A stretch of 64,000 nt of DNA from Synechococcus sp. WH 8016. Its GTDB lineage: Bacteria > Cyanobacteriota > Cyanobacteriia > PCC-6307 > Cyanobiaceae. Shown piece by piece: positions 28,434 to 37,095 of the stretch. The stretch covers positions 248,001 through 312,000 of the forward strand of contig NZ_AGIK01000001.1 of the NCBI RefSeq assembly GCF_000230675.1, read 5' to 3'. Every line of letters starts with the position of its first letter. Position 1 is the stretch's first letter. The notes under the pieces were generated by a model, which ran no database searches, had not been told where the DNA came from, and saw nothing but the letters and a program-made list of their open reading frames with translations. A program made the position numbers and the translations under genes.

Positions 28434-29041
28434 ACGAGCGCGGTCTTTCTATGATTTTCATCAGAATTCTGGAGCAATTTCTCGTATTTGTCTTTCGCGT
28501 GAAGTGATTCCTTACAGGCTCTTGGCTTTATTCCTGAGGGATATGAAAATAAGTCTAGTTTATTTCGAGTGTTCGTTCGTCTGATTAAATCAGATTTTCC
28601 AAGTTGTTAATCATGTGGTTAATCTAAAGTGATTTAATTTGCTTGTAATGATCATTCTCTGCTCGTCTCGATGAATTGATATTGATGATGTCTTGTTCTT
28701 GGAAAGATTGTTGATGGCTTTTCCGATTGCGTGAGTGAAGACAACTGCGGTCGGAATCTTAAATCTTTCCAATGTTCGCTGATTTGTGTCATTCACGACT
28801 TGTGTCCATCTGCCGAGACAGCTATCAGGGATTTAGTCATTACCAAATCTTGCTATGGCCGTTCTATTCGCCCCTCCTAAAATACAGTCGATCTACCGTC
28901 GTTATTGGGCTTCGACCTCTAAGTAGGCCATTCAATTTTCAGGCCATCTGTTGAGATGGCCTGTGCACGGTCGGTTGTTTGCTCTTGGGATGTTGAGCTA
29001 AGGCTTTTGAGCTGGGCAAGGGTTTTCGCGAGAATGGTGCC
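28434..29041. other. Non-coding stretch with one strong hairpin
   Basis: About 600 bp, AT-rich, without a supported gene. A minus-strand frame at 28611-28796 (61 codons) has no convincing coding character. The only structure seen is the perfect hairpin at 28941-28962. Confidence 0.5.
28941..28962. repeat. Perfect 9-bp hairpin
   Basis: AGGCCATCT-gttg-AGATGGCCT, with no T-tract on either side, so it is not a typical intrinsic terminator. A third AGGCCAT occurs 16 bases upstream at 28925. It lies 80 bp before the nuclease gene at 29042. Confidence 0.5.
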
Positions 29042-29488
29042 ATGCTCAAAATTCTTTCTATCGTCTTTCTTCTTTTGTTGGCTCATGCTTTTTCGGAACG
29101 TGTGAGTGCTCAAGGCATGCCTTTGGTTCGATTTCAGTCGTGTTACGACGGGGATACTTGTACGACCACCAATGCTGAAAAAGTCAGGTTGGCGTGTATC
29201 GATGCTCCTGAAAGGAAGAAGAGGCCTCGTTTCAGGGCAACCAGAATGCAGCCCACTGCTTATGACAACAGCTTGGCCGATCAGTCGGCATTTCATTTGA
29301 GGACATTGGTTTTAGGTCGATTGGTGGGTATCCGCCGCATCGCCACTGATCGCTACGGGCGCACGGTTGCGGAGCTTTTTATTGATAACACCAGCGTTGG
29401 CCAGCAGCAGGTAGAGAATGGTCATGCTGTGATTTCTCAGCAACATGCTTGGCAATGCGCGTGGGCAACGCACCGCACTGACCACTAG
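29042..29488 (+). CDS. Thermonuclease family protein with altered C-terminus
   Basis: A 148-residue secreted SNase-like nuclease. It has a signal peptide (ILSIVFLLLLAHAFSERVSA), then the active-site blocks 'CYDGDTCT', 'VRLACIDAPE' and 'DRYGRTVAELF', which keep the metal-binding aspartates, glutamate and arginines. After 'VENGHAVI' the usual helix ending in a tryptophan (A..A....GLW) is replaced by 'SQQHAWQCAWATHRTDH'. This suggests a frameshift or truncation at the 3' end. Activity is therefore uncertain. It is a distant paralogue of the gene at 22461-22997. Confidence 0.8.
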   Translation: MLKILSIVFLLLLAHAFSERVSAQGMPLVRFQSCYDGDTCTTTNAEKVRLACIDAPERKKRPRFRATRMQPTAYDNSLADQSAFHLRTLVLGRLVGIRRIATDRYGRTVAELFIDNTSVGQQQVENGHAVISQQHAWQCAWATHRTDH

Positions 29489-29611
29489 AAAAGTTCCCTC
29501 CTTGATCGTCAGCCTCCCTTTTGATGGAGTCTTCCATGCCAGTTGAGGTTCTCCTGTGACAGTCATCTAAGTGTTGACGATCTGTTGCAGGGCGTTGTTT
29601 GGGACGCAAAA

Positions 29612-29705
29612 TACATGCGTGAGGAGGGCTTCTTCACGGAGTGGAAACTAGGCAACACGCCCAACGAGAAGCCGAGAAACCCTGCCTTTGGCGGGGTTTT
29701 CTTTT
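29612..29705 (+). ncRNA. Candidate Yfr2-like small RNA
   Basis: An orphan region of about 90 nt ending in a strong terminator, containing 'GTGGAAACTAGGCAACACGC' just 5' of the terminator stem. A GGAAAC loop motif followed by GGCAACA, in an RNA of 60-95 nt with a GC-rich terminator, is what I recall of the Yfr2 family of marine cyanobacteria. The assignment is by pattern only, and the 5' end is an estimate. Confidence 0.45.
29677..29705 (+). terminator. Rho-independent terminator
   Basis: AAACCCTGCC (29677-29686), a TTT loop, GGCGGGGTTT (29690-29699) and a T-rich tail (TTTTCTTTT). The stem is ten pairs with one G-T wobble. It lies about 190 bp beyond the nuclease stop, which fits better with a separate sRNA. 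Confidence 0.8.
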
Positions 29706-29846
29706 GTCTGTTCACTCTTGATCGTGTGCATCTTTAAGACCCGCGGCAGAGGCCATGCGAGCAGGTCTCCGAGTGCTGCGTGTTTCTACAAAGCGGATTC
29801 TCGGCCTGACGTGAGGTGAGAATGGTGGAAATCGAATCGTTCGTCC

Positions 29847-30113
29847 ATGTCCCAAGCTCGCGAGATGATCAATGCCCACCTGTTTCCCGTATTAGCTGTT
29901 GTTGCCACAGTGAGTTCTGCATCAGTTGCGATTTCACTTCGACCCATTGCTCAGCATGCGGCGCGTTGGAACACCTGCTACAGCGACAGCATTGCCTGGT
30001 ATCAAGCCAATAAACCCGATTGGACAGTTCAGGACAAAGAAGTGTTTGCTTCTAATTTCTGCAACGGTGGCACTCCGGTGATGCCAGGGCCAGGTTTCAA
30101 GCCTGCAAGCTGA
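29847..30113 (+). CDS. Small membrane-anchored hypothetical protein
   Basis: An 88-residue protein with one N-terminal hydrophobic segment (HLFPVLAVVATVSSASVAIS) and a hydrophilic C-terminal domain with two cysteines (WNTCYSDSIAWYQANK, 'ASNFCNGGTPVMPGPG'). The domain is probably periplasmic, with the segment serving as signal or anchor. The function is unknown. Confidence 0.6.
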   Translation: MSQAREMINAHLFPVLAVVATVSSASVAISLRPIAQHAARWNTCYSDSIAWYQANKPDWTVQDKEVFASNFCNGGTPVMPGPGFKPAS

Positions 30114-30146
30114 TTTTGATCGCTGCCTGTGAATTTCACTCTGTCT

Positions 30147-30512
30147 TTAGATGGTTGATGACGACCTCGTCGGCAATTCCCCTTGCGGTGTTTCACCGCT
30201 TAAAAGCACAGCTGTGCCACTGAGTGACACCATCATCATTCCGCCTTCACCAAAGACTTCGTAATCGATATCCACGCCAATCACCGCATTGGCTTTCATA
30301 GCGGTTGCTCTTGCCACCATTTCTTCAGTAGCGACTTGTCGGGCTTTCTCCAGTGCTTGCTCGTACGCCCGTGAGCGCCCTCCAATGATGTCCGTCATGC
30401 TTGCAAGCATGTCCCGGAAAATATTGGCTCCGATGATCGCTTCGCCCGTCACCAGACCGCGGTAGTGAATGATGTTCCTGCCTTCCACCGTTGGCGTTGT
30501 TGTAATCAGCAT
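30147..30512 (-). CDS. YbjQ/UPF0145 family protein
   Basis: A 121-residue protein of the YbjQ family, often described as a putative heavy-metal-binding domain. Family landmarks are '[20 protein letters not shown]', '[12 protein letters not shown]' and '[15 protein letters not shown]'. Homologues form oligomeric rings; function is unproven. Convergent with the membrane-anchored gene on the left. Confidence 0.9.
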   Translation of the reverse strand: MLITTTPTVEGRNIIHYRGLVTGEAIIGANIFRDMLASMTDIIGGRSRAYEQALEKARQVATEEMVARATAMKANAVIGVDIDYEVFGEGGMMMVSLSGTAVLLSGETPQGELPTRSSSTI

Positions 30513-30696
30513 GGTCAGTTTTCAACCCTTAAATCGTCCCAACTTAAGATGCCATTTGCGATTGAATTTGCTGAGTTGATCTATGACTTCGGTCTCTTCA
30601 ATAATGTTGACCTTTTTGTTCTAGGGTTGCGGCGTAGGGTTTTGCTATCCATCGATCTGGCGATTGCAGGCAGGGATTTACCTTCAATATTTTGTT

Positions 30697-30984
30697 ATGG
30701 CAACTGCATACGACTCACCAAGATGGGTAAAAAGTGATCTAGACACCTACAAGCTTTTGCTTTATTGCAAAGCCAACTCACTGATCAAGCGTTACCGCAA
30801 GAGAGAAGGCACTTACAGGGTGAAGGAGGCCATGGATTCCATTCATGAAGCGATGCACAGGTCAATGGCGTTCATCCATTCGACGCTCAAGAAATGGATT
30901 CAGAGCTGCTTGGGGCTTACAACATCGCCCAAAGTAAAGAGCGGCGAGCAACCCAGCAAGCTCTTCAATTCTGGTTTCCGCTAA
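30697..30984 (+). CDS. Hypothetical protein overlapping the integrase remnant
   Basis: A 95-residue frame from an ATG (MATAYDSPRWVKSDLDTYKL, 'HEAMHRSMAFIHSTLKKWIQ'). The first 65 residues look coding; the last 35 are antisense to the integrase remnant and may be read-through. The family is unknown. Confidence 0.4.
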   Translation: MATAYDSPRWVKSDLDTYKLLLYCKANSLIKRYRKREGTYRVKEAMDSIHEAMHRSMAFIHSTLKKWIQSCLGLTTSPKVKSGEQPSKLFNSGFR

Positions 30985-31170
30985 TCCAAGAACTTCCTCC
31001 TGTGCATTAAGTCGCAGGTGAAACTTGCGTGTCTTGCTCTCACCAAATGCGACAGTTATTCGAATACGCCAATAGAGAGAACCTCGCTCCTTTAATAAGC
31101 TTCCGCCAAGCCCTTTGGCTTTGATGCTGGCGTTTGTGGCGGCCAGATCCACGCTATTTCTTCGACACAT
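30862..31170 (-). pseudogene. Truncated tyrosine recombinase (phage-type integrase) N-terminus
   Basis: The first about 75 codons match the N-terminal arm of integrases common in marine cyanobacteria: 'DLAATNASIKAKGLGGSLLK', a short beta segment 'GSLYWRIRITV', then 'TRKFHLRLNAQEEVLGLAET' and 'RIEELAGLLA'. The remaining about 300 residues, including the catalytic R-H-R-Y domain, are absent; the frame ends in unrelated sequence. It begins 137 bp from the 3' end of tRNA-Ser on the same strand, the standard position of an integrase beside its attachment site. I read it as an integrative-element relic. Confidence 0.6.
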
Positions 31171-31264
31171 CTTCGAGACATTCTGTTCCGTTTAGGCAAA
31201 TTTCAAGCCGAACCAAGCTCGGAGAGGCCTCACGCTAGAAGGCTCTGTGCCCGGCCCTAGGCAA

Positions 31265-31292
31265 TAAAAAACCCAGTCAATGACTGGGTTTT
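31265..31292 (-). terminator. Terminator of tRNA-Ser
   Basis: A near-perfect palindrome, AAAACCCAGTCA-a-TGACTGGGTTTT, followed on the minus strand by a T-rich tail. It is 15 bp beyond the tRNA 3' end and could work in both directions. Confidence 0.8.
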
Positions 31293-31306
31293 GCTTGGCT
31301 ATTGAG

Positions 31307-31393
31307 CGGAGAGGGTCGGATTCGAACCGACGGTGCCCTTGCAGACACGCTGGTTTTCAAGACCAGAGCCATAAACCACTCGACCACCTCTCC
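31307..31393 (-). tRNA. tRNA-Ser (UGA)
   Basis: An 87-nt class II tRNA with the acceptor stem GGAGAGG/CCTCTCC and discriminator G. The anticodon arm CTGGT-CTTGAAA-ACCAG gives anticodon TGA. A long variable arm and the T-arm CGGTTCGAATCCG are present. CCA is not encoded. It is followed by a terminator and the integrase remnant. Confidence 0.95.
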
Positions 31394-31606
31394 TGGAGGC
31401 TTCGATATTTTATCATCTCATCTTAATGATGGCTGGAGTTCTCCAAATCTGTCTCAAGATGATTGAGTGGTTGTATCTTTCTTTCGTTAGCTATTAACTA
31501 AGTTTTTATGATCGATCGCGTGATTAACGTGTAGATATTGCGTTTGCCCTTTGGATGAATTTGAGGGGGTTTTGACTTACCTTCTCTGCATTTATTTTTT
31601 TACATA

Positions 31607-31638
31607 AAAAAGTCTCAGGATTGAAGCCTGAGACTTTT
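31607..31638 (-). terminator. Terminator of nrdJ
   Basis: AAAAGTCTCAGG / CCTGAGACTTTT with a 7-base loop, starting 8 bp after the nrdJ stop; a T-run follows on the minus strand. The symmetrical A and T flanks make it potentially bidirectional. Confidence 0.8.
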
Positions 31639-31646
31639 GGGGTTCT

Positions 31647-33989
31647 TTAGTTATTGGGTTTGGCTAGAGGTAAGAGGCACTTATCTGAATCGCATCCGGC
31701 TGGACCTGCTTCAGTGAGCTCTCCGCTGTCATACCTTTGCAATGCGTCGAAAAAGTCACTGTTGACCCGACGTTGAAGCACTTCTTTCTGCATGCGCTCG
31801 TAGGTTTGTGCATCGATTGGTTCGAATGGCAAACGAGGGAAGGTTGCGTTTGCGTCGAATCGAGCGAGAAGTGCCGCAGAAATATAACCGCCACCCTCTT
31901 GGATGGTCCGATGTAGAGCATCGGTTAAGGGCTCAATCTCATGCTCACGAAATTCGATTGTTGCCGATGTGTTGTGGGCGGTGAAGTGCGATTGGACTTG
32001 CATGTAAAAATCAAACTGTGCCAATGCTGAAAACGCATTGATGTCCACAGTGTCTGCTCCAGGCAGATTGGCCCAACTCACCTCGGTTGGAATTTCTACT
32101 AACCATTCCGTGCAGCGTGTATCGAATGGGTCGTTCAAAAGACGACCTTGATCATCTTTATCAGACTGAGAAGGAACCACTGTGTAGCCGTAGTCCATGC
32201 AGGCCATCGCTACAGGATCGTTTTTCCGGAATGTAATCCTGCGGATAAAGCGCTGAGCTTTGGGAGGATGCCAACCAGGTGCAGCACCTGTAAGCAGACT
32301 TTTTGTTCCAGCGGGCTGAACTGTGGTGCAGCGGTTTGGCCTCCTCAGTTCATGACGATCGCAATAATCCCATACGGTTTCATTCACAATTGATTTCCAG
32401 CGCTTTAAGTAATCAGCCTCTTGCCTCTTGTATTCCAATCCTTCCTCTGTTTCAGGTCGGCCAGCTTCCCACCATTGCAACCAAGGTGTGCCAAATGCAT
32501 GCACGAAAAAGTCAAACAAGCCAGTAAAGCTCACACCTACGATTGGGTCCCAGGCACGACTCTGGCGGTAACGCTCTACTTCAAATTTATGATTGAGCAG
32601 GCAGGCAACAGAAAGGGCTGCGGCTCGGAAAGCATCGCGTTGTGACGATTCATCCTTGGGGTCGATTTGGTTTAAATGAACTTCTGCAAGGTTGCAATGA
32701 AAATCTGCACCGAGGATTTCACCGCAAGGGTTTAATCCATAGCGGCTCAGTCGATGCTCAAGTTCGTCTTCTGAGATCGGACCATGATTTTGTTGAAGCC
32801 AGCGACCAGCTTCTTCACGACCTTGGTCGCAATAAATCTCGATAAATTCGCTTTTAAGTTCTTGGGTCGTGAGCAAATCAGCGTTGGAGCGAGCCAGAGC
32901 TTCAGGTGCAAATTGAATAGCACCTTCTCCGCTGTGGAATTGACGCGTTACCGCTTCAAGCAGAACATCTCTGCTTGGGCGGGTGTGATAAACGCGGGTA
33001 TGGTTCGCCATCCGTAGCGCATCGCGCTCAGGATCAATTCTCCAATTTCCTTCTGAATCCTGTTGCCACAAATTCTCCTTGGCTCCCGCTGCTGAGGTGT
33101 CATCGGAAGCGAATTGGCGCATCCCTGCGCTGCGTCGGATGTTGCCGGCGACAATTGTGACGGCTGCTTCGTCAATCAGCAGACAGCATTCGATCGATGT
33201 GAGCTTTCGACCGATTGCTTTGCCAAGTAATTTTGCGACGCGACCGTAGAGATCTTTTAATTTCACTGGGTTCGCCATGCCTCCGAAACCCTTGAGGGTT
33301 TCACCGACGGGTCGAACATCAGAGAGATCGATCTCGACTTCGACTTTTCTGCCTTCGAATCGAGGATCGCTGCTCAGTTCTAAGAGCAATTGATAGCTGT
33401 CTACCCAGCCACGTCTGGTGTCCCCCACCTTGATCGAGACGCTGTGATCACTGATTCTGTAAGTGGTTGCTTCTTGGCGTTGTTCTGCAGCTGTGATCCC
33501 AATATCGGAAACGCTTAGAACTTCAATTGGGTTGGTAACGACTGGAAGTCGATCAATGAAGTGGGGCTCAATGATGGCGCCTGTTCCACACCCCATCATT
33601 GCCAGATCCATCATCAGCCCGAAAGCCTCCCAATCCACAAGATTTGTGGAGGTGCAGTTGTAGGCCCCGGAGAAATTTTCAGGCTTTTCGATCCATGGAG
33701 TACCACCAATCCATTGCCACCGGCCTGAGGGAAGGGCTTTTTTCTCAGCCTGCATCCTGGCCAATAGAGCCATTTCCTCTGCATTGAGGGAACCAAGCTT
33801 TAGGAGCCCCGATCGATTTCTTTCCCCTACTTCGCTCCAGCTTTCTCTTCCTTTGGTCAGACGACGGCTGTAAGTGCGATAAAAAACAGGGTTGGCTGCA
33901 GGGGCGCTTGCTGGGAATTCACCATTAATGGGCGCGAGCCCGCTGGTTTGTGTATCTGACTTTTCTGTGCGGCTTGGTGTGAGAGTCAC
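31647..33989 (-). CDS. nrdJ: Adenosylcobalamin-dependent ribonucleotide reductase (class II)
   Basis: A 780-residue monomeric class II reductase that makes deoxynucleotides without oxygen using B12. Family landmarks are 'NFSGAYNCTSTNLVDWEAFG' (first active-site cysteine), 'SRYGLNPCGEILG' (radical cysteine), 'TVQPAGTKSLLTGAAPGWH' and a C-terminal redox pair 'CDSDKC'. It starts with GTG. Only about 50 bp separate it from the next start upstream, so there is no room for a full B12 riboswitch. Confidence 0.96.
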   Translation of the reverse strand: MTLTPSRTEKSDTQTSGLAPINGEFPASAPAANPVFYRTYSRRLTKGRESWSEVGERNRSGLLKLGSLNAEEMALLARMQAEKKALPSGRWQWIGGTPWIEKPENFSGAYNCTSTNLVDWEAFGLMMDLAMMGCGTGAIIEPHFIDRLPVVTNPIEVLSVSDIGITAAEQRQEATTYRISDHSVSIKVGDTRRGWVDSYQLLLELSSDPRFEGRKVEVEIDLSDVRPVGETLKGFGGMANPVKLKDLYGRVAKLLGKAIGRKLTSIECCLLIDEAAVTIVAGNIRRSAGMRQFASDDTSAAGAKENLWQQDSEGNWRIDPERDALRMANHTRVYHTRPSRDVLLEAVTRQFHSGEGAIQFAPEALARSNADLLTTQELKSEFIEIYCDQGREEAGRWLQQNHGPISEDELEHRLSRYGLNPCGEILGADFHCNLAEVHLNQIDPKDESSQRDAFRAAALSVACLLNHKFEVERYRQSRAWDPIVGVSFTGLFDFFVHAFGTPWLQWWEAGRPETEEGLEYKRQEADYLKRWKSIVNETVWDYCDRHELRRPNRCTTVQPAGTKSLLTGAAPGWHPPKAQRFIRRITFRKNDPVAMACMDYGYTVVPSQSDKDDQGRLLNDPFDTRCTEWLVEIPTEVSWANLPGADTVDINAFSALAQFDFYMQVQSHFTAHNTSATIEFREHEIEPLTDALHRTIQEGGGYISAALLARFDANATFPRLPFEPIDAQTYERMQKEVLQRRVNSDFFDALQRYDSGELTEAGPAGCDSDKCLLPLAKPNN

Positions 33990-34152
33990 TAGCGAGTGTC
34001 ATCTTGTCCTAGGCCAATCCTAACGCCACCAATGGGGTGTGTATGTGTTTGTAGGCACCATCAACGGTGTTTTTCTGGGATGGAGGCCTGATGGTTCCGC
34101 TGAGATCTGCCTCGCTGGCACGATGGACATCTTTATTCAGCGTCCAAGAGGC

Positions 34153-36345
34153 ATGGTTAAGCGCCGCCGCAGTGATTCATGGAGATGGCGTGCACTGGCT
34201 TTCGTGGTTGCTGTTGTGTTGTCTGTACTCCCAACCATCGGACTTCGATCAGCGGAAGCACGATCCGTCTATTCCGTTTCAGCACCCTCGAGTGCGATCC
34301 CACTTCAAGACCAACCTTTTTACCCTTCCTTAGAAGACATTTCAACGTCTTGGACTGACATTGTTCTGGGGCAAGTGGTAGGGGAGAGTCCAAGAGTTAC
34401 ATTGCTGAATTTTTATGCCGTGATGGCAAAGGTTGGCCATCGTGCTGATTCACTTGGTCAACAAGCAACCCTGAGCAAAGGATTGTTTTCGTCCCAGAAG
34501 CGACGAGAACAAATTGAAGATACGGATTTATTATTTATTCTGGCGGTGAAATCGCTTGACTCCTCTCATTTTCCGGAGAGTGTTCGTAGCGATATGGCTG
34601 ATGAGGCTGCTATTCAGTTGAAACATGTACTTGATTATGTGTTTTCTCATAGTCATCAGAAAATCGTTATTCCCAATATTGATGATCTTAAAACCTCGGC
34701 TGATGCAGGTGCTGATTCCATATCATCTTGGAGGATCCCAGGAACGGCCATTGAACTCACGACTGTGATTGATAATGACACCAGTAATGAGAATTTTTAC
34801 TTCTCAAGCAATACGGTTGCGTCCATTCATGACATGTACGAAGAAATTGAAAATCAAGCGCCGATCGATCAACCCTTCGCAACCCCTCATTTTTATAAGG
34901 ATTTTATTTTCACCCCTGGCTACTTGGTTCCTCCCAAATGGTATTTGATGCTTCCTGCTGGGGTCAGACGTGTGATCGAGATCCCTATTGAGGGGCAAAC
35001 TCTCTTTCAGATTGGCTGTGCCATTGTTGTCTTTGCTTTGTATATCCTTGCAAGTCTTTGGTTTGTTGGTCAGCTGATCACAACGTATAGGGATTCTGGG
35101 TCTCTTCAGATTCCAGTGTCTGATTGGCTCCAGGATAATATTGCTTGGACAAGGGTTCTGATTGTTCTTCCTGTTGTCTTGCTAACCAGCTTGACTGATA
35201 AATTTATTGATGATGTCATTAATTTTACTGGATTCCCTTTAGTATTTGCAACCTATTTTTTCTATATTATTTTTTACTCTGCCGCAAGTATCTTTGCTTT
35301 TTATTTGTTAGAGGCGATTGGCCGAAGTGGTGCTGAGCTTCTGACGCGTTTGCGCGGGGGGCAATCCACCCTTCAATTGCAGCGGATCAGCAACCTGGTG
35401 ATGCCTCTGAGTAGGGCTGTAGGACTGCTTGTGGCGGTTGTGCTCATCTATCGATTGCTTTTGCTGCTGGGTTTGCCTGCGAGCACAGTGCTTGCTTTTT
35501 CAGCCGTCCCTGGACTCGCCATTGGTCTTGGTGCTTCTAAGTTGCTGGGCAATTTATTTGCCGGTTTATCCATTCAAACGGACCGCCCTCTTCGCGTTGG
35601 TGAATTTTGTCAAATTGGTGAGAATCTTGGTTTTGTGACGAAAATTGGTCTTCGTTCATTAGAGCTGCAAACGCTTGAAAGCCTCGTCAAGATTCCAAAT
35701 TCGGTTGCTGATGAAGCCACGATTGTTAATTTTTCAAGGAGAGATCGTTTCCCCTCACCCCATCCTCGGCAGGGCATGGAAGTGCGTTTGCAGCTGCCTG
35801 CAGATTTTTCACCCTTCCAGTTGGAAGAGTTGCTTCGTCAAACTCGTTTATTGATCGATGACCCTGAGCGCCTTCATGGTTTAAAAGCAGAGTCGTCTCT
35901 CGTGAGTTTGGATAATGATTCTGGAGATTCCAAGACATTGATCGTGTTTGTCTTGGTTGAGTTACACGGCTGGCCTGCCTATCTGCAGATGAGAGAGACC
36001 CTGTTGGTGCAGCTTGAGGAATTGCTTGAGAGGATTGATTTGTATGAAATTACGATTGGGGTTGCTTACTCCACAACCTCAGAGCAGTTGTTGCGTGTTC
36101 CAGATCTACTGAGATCCGCTGTCAATATCGATCCTTATCTCCATTGTGTTAATTGTCGTCTGCTGAAAATTTCCGCCTGTAGTTATGATCACGAGTTGGA
36201 GATATCGTCTACTCATCGCTTGCAGGATGATTTTGAAGAAAGCATTCACAGGCTGCATCAACGCTTCATTAAAGTGCTTGCTGAAAACAATATTGAAATT
36301 CCTTTCCCCACTCAGACTCTCTTTGTGGAGTCTTCACGTCCTTAA
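34153..36345 (+). CDS. MscS-family mechanosensitive channel with large periplasmic domain
   Basis: A 730-residue membrane protein. A signal peptide (LAFVVAVVLSVLPTIGLRSA) is followed by about 240 residues of soluble, probably periplasmic sequence. About five membrane helices come next (residues 280-460), then the MscS pore and beta domain: 'GLGASKLLGNLFAGLSIQT', 'VGEFCQIGENLGFVTKIGLR', 'VKIPNSVADEATIVNFSR'. The C-terminus is cytoplasmic. Such channels release solutes on hypo-osmotic shock. ATGs at 34039 and 34123 are alternative starts; the one used here best fits a signal peptide. Confidence 0.88.
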   Translation: MVKRRRSDSWRWRALAFVVAVVLSVLPTIGLRSAEARSVYSVSAPSSAIPLQDQPFYPSLEDISTSWTDIVLGQVVGESPRVTLLNFYAVMAKVGHRADSLGQQATLSKGLFSSQKRREQIEDTDLLFILAVKSLDSSHFPESVRSDMADEAAIQLKHVLDYVFSHSHQKIVIPNIDDLKTSADAGADSISSWRIPGTAIELTTVIDNDTSNENFYFSSNTVASIHDMYEEIENQAPIDQPFATPHFYKDFIFTPGYLVPPKWYLMLPAGVRRVIEIPIEGQTLFQIGCAIVVFALYILASLWFVGQLITTYRDSGSLQIPVSDWLQDNIAWTRVLIVLPVVLLTSLTDKFIDDVINFTGFPLVFATYFFYIIFYSAASIFAFYLLEAIGRSGAELLTRLRGGQSTLQLQRISNLVMPLSRAVGLLVAVVLIYRLLLLLGLPASTVLAFSAVPGLAIGLGASKLLGNLFAGLSIQTDRPLRVGEFCQIGENLGFVTKIGLRSLELQTLESLVKIPNSVADEATIVNFSRRDRFPSPHPRQGMEVRLQLPADFSPFQLEELLRQTRLLIDDPERLHGLKAESSLVSLDNDSGDSKTLIVFVLVELHGWPAYLQMRETLLVQLEELLERIDLYEITIGVAYSTTSEQLLRVPDLLRSAVNIDPYLHCVNCRLLKISACSYDHELEISSTHRLQDDFEESIHRLHQRFIKVLAENNIEIPFPTQTLFVESSRP

Positions 36346-36377
36346 GTCAGATGCAACGTTGTCCTGAACCAGAGTTG

Positions 36378-37046
36378 ATGAATGCGCCTGATCAGGTGAT
36401 CGCCTATGCCGAAGCAGATTTTAGTTCCGGCGACCATTCTGTGATTGAGCGTTTATACGAACTGATTGATGAATCTCCGACTACTCTTTCTCCAGGTAGC
36501 TTGATCCTTGACTTAGGTTGCGGTCCGGGAAATATATCTGAGCGGCTTGCTGCTCGTTGGCCCCTGTCTAACGTGATTGGTCTGGATGGCGCTCCTTCCA
36601 TGATCAATATTGCTACTCAGCGACTGAATAGTTTGAGACCTGCTTTTCAGAATTTGAACTATAAGCTTGTTGATTTAAGCCATTATTCTGTTGATAAAAT
36701 GATTCAATTAAAGGGTGCTTCTGTGATTGTGAGTAATAGTCTTTTGCATCATCTCCATCATCCCCAAAAGCTATGGGATTGCGTGAAGGAGCTTGCCGCT
36801 CCCAACGCTTTTGTGTTGCACCGCGATCTTCGTCGTCCCTCTCATGAGCGGGAGGTTGATGTTCTTTGTGATCGGTACGCCAGGCAGGCTCCTTCCGTTT
36901 TGCAACGCGATTTTCGAGCATCATTGATCGCCGCTTTCACTCCAGAAGAGGTTCGTGATCAGCTCGATCTGGCCGGACTGAGTCAATTCAGGGTGGAGGC
37001 GATTGGTGATCGTTACCTTGAGGTATGCGGTCAGTGGTGTCCTTGA
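36378..37046 (+). CDS. Class I SAM-dependent methyltransferase
   Basis: A 222-residue protein with SAM motif I '[17 protein letters not shown]', the acidic loop '[14 protein letters not shown]' and motif IV-like '[14 protein letters not shown]'. The substrate is unknown. An ATG nine codons upstream (36351) is possible. It follows the MscS gene by about 30 bp and precedes prfC by 49 bp, so the three may be co-transcribed. Confidence 0.85.
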   Translation: MNAPDQVIAYAEADFSSGDHSVIERLYELIDESPTTLSPGSLILDLGCGPGNISERLAARWPLSNVIGLDGAPSMINIATQRLNSLRPAFQNLNYKLVDLSHYSVDKMIQLKGASVIVSNSLLHHLHHPQKLWDCVKELAAPNAFVLHRDLRRPSHEREVDVLCDRYARQAPSVLQRDFRASLIAAFTPEEVRDQLDLAGLSQFRVEAIGDRYLEVCGQWCP

Positions 37047-37095
37047 TGCTGTCTCGACCATTGACTGTCAGGCTGGTGGTGTCAACAGCGAGATC

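Noticed and set aside
28611-28796. 61-codon minus-strand frame
   Set aside because: AT-rich chance frame with no recognisable features.
33990-34038. Cobalamin riboswitch upstream of nrdJ
   Set aside because: The gap is only about 50 bp and shows no B12-box, far too short for the element.
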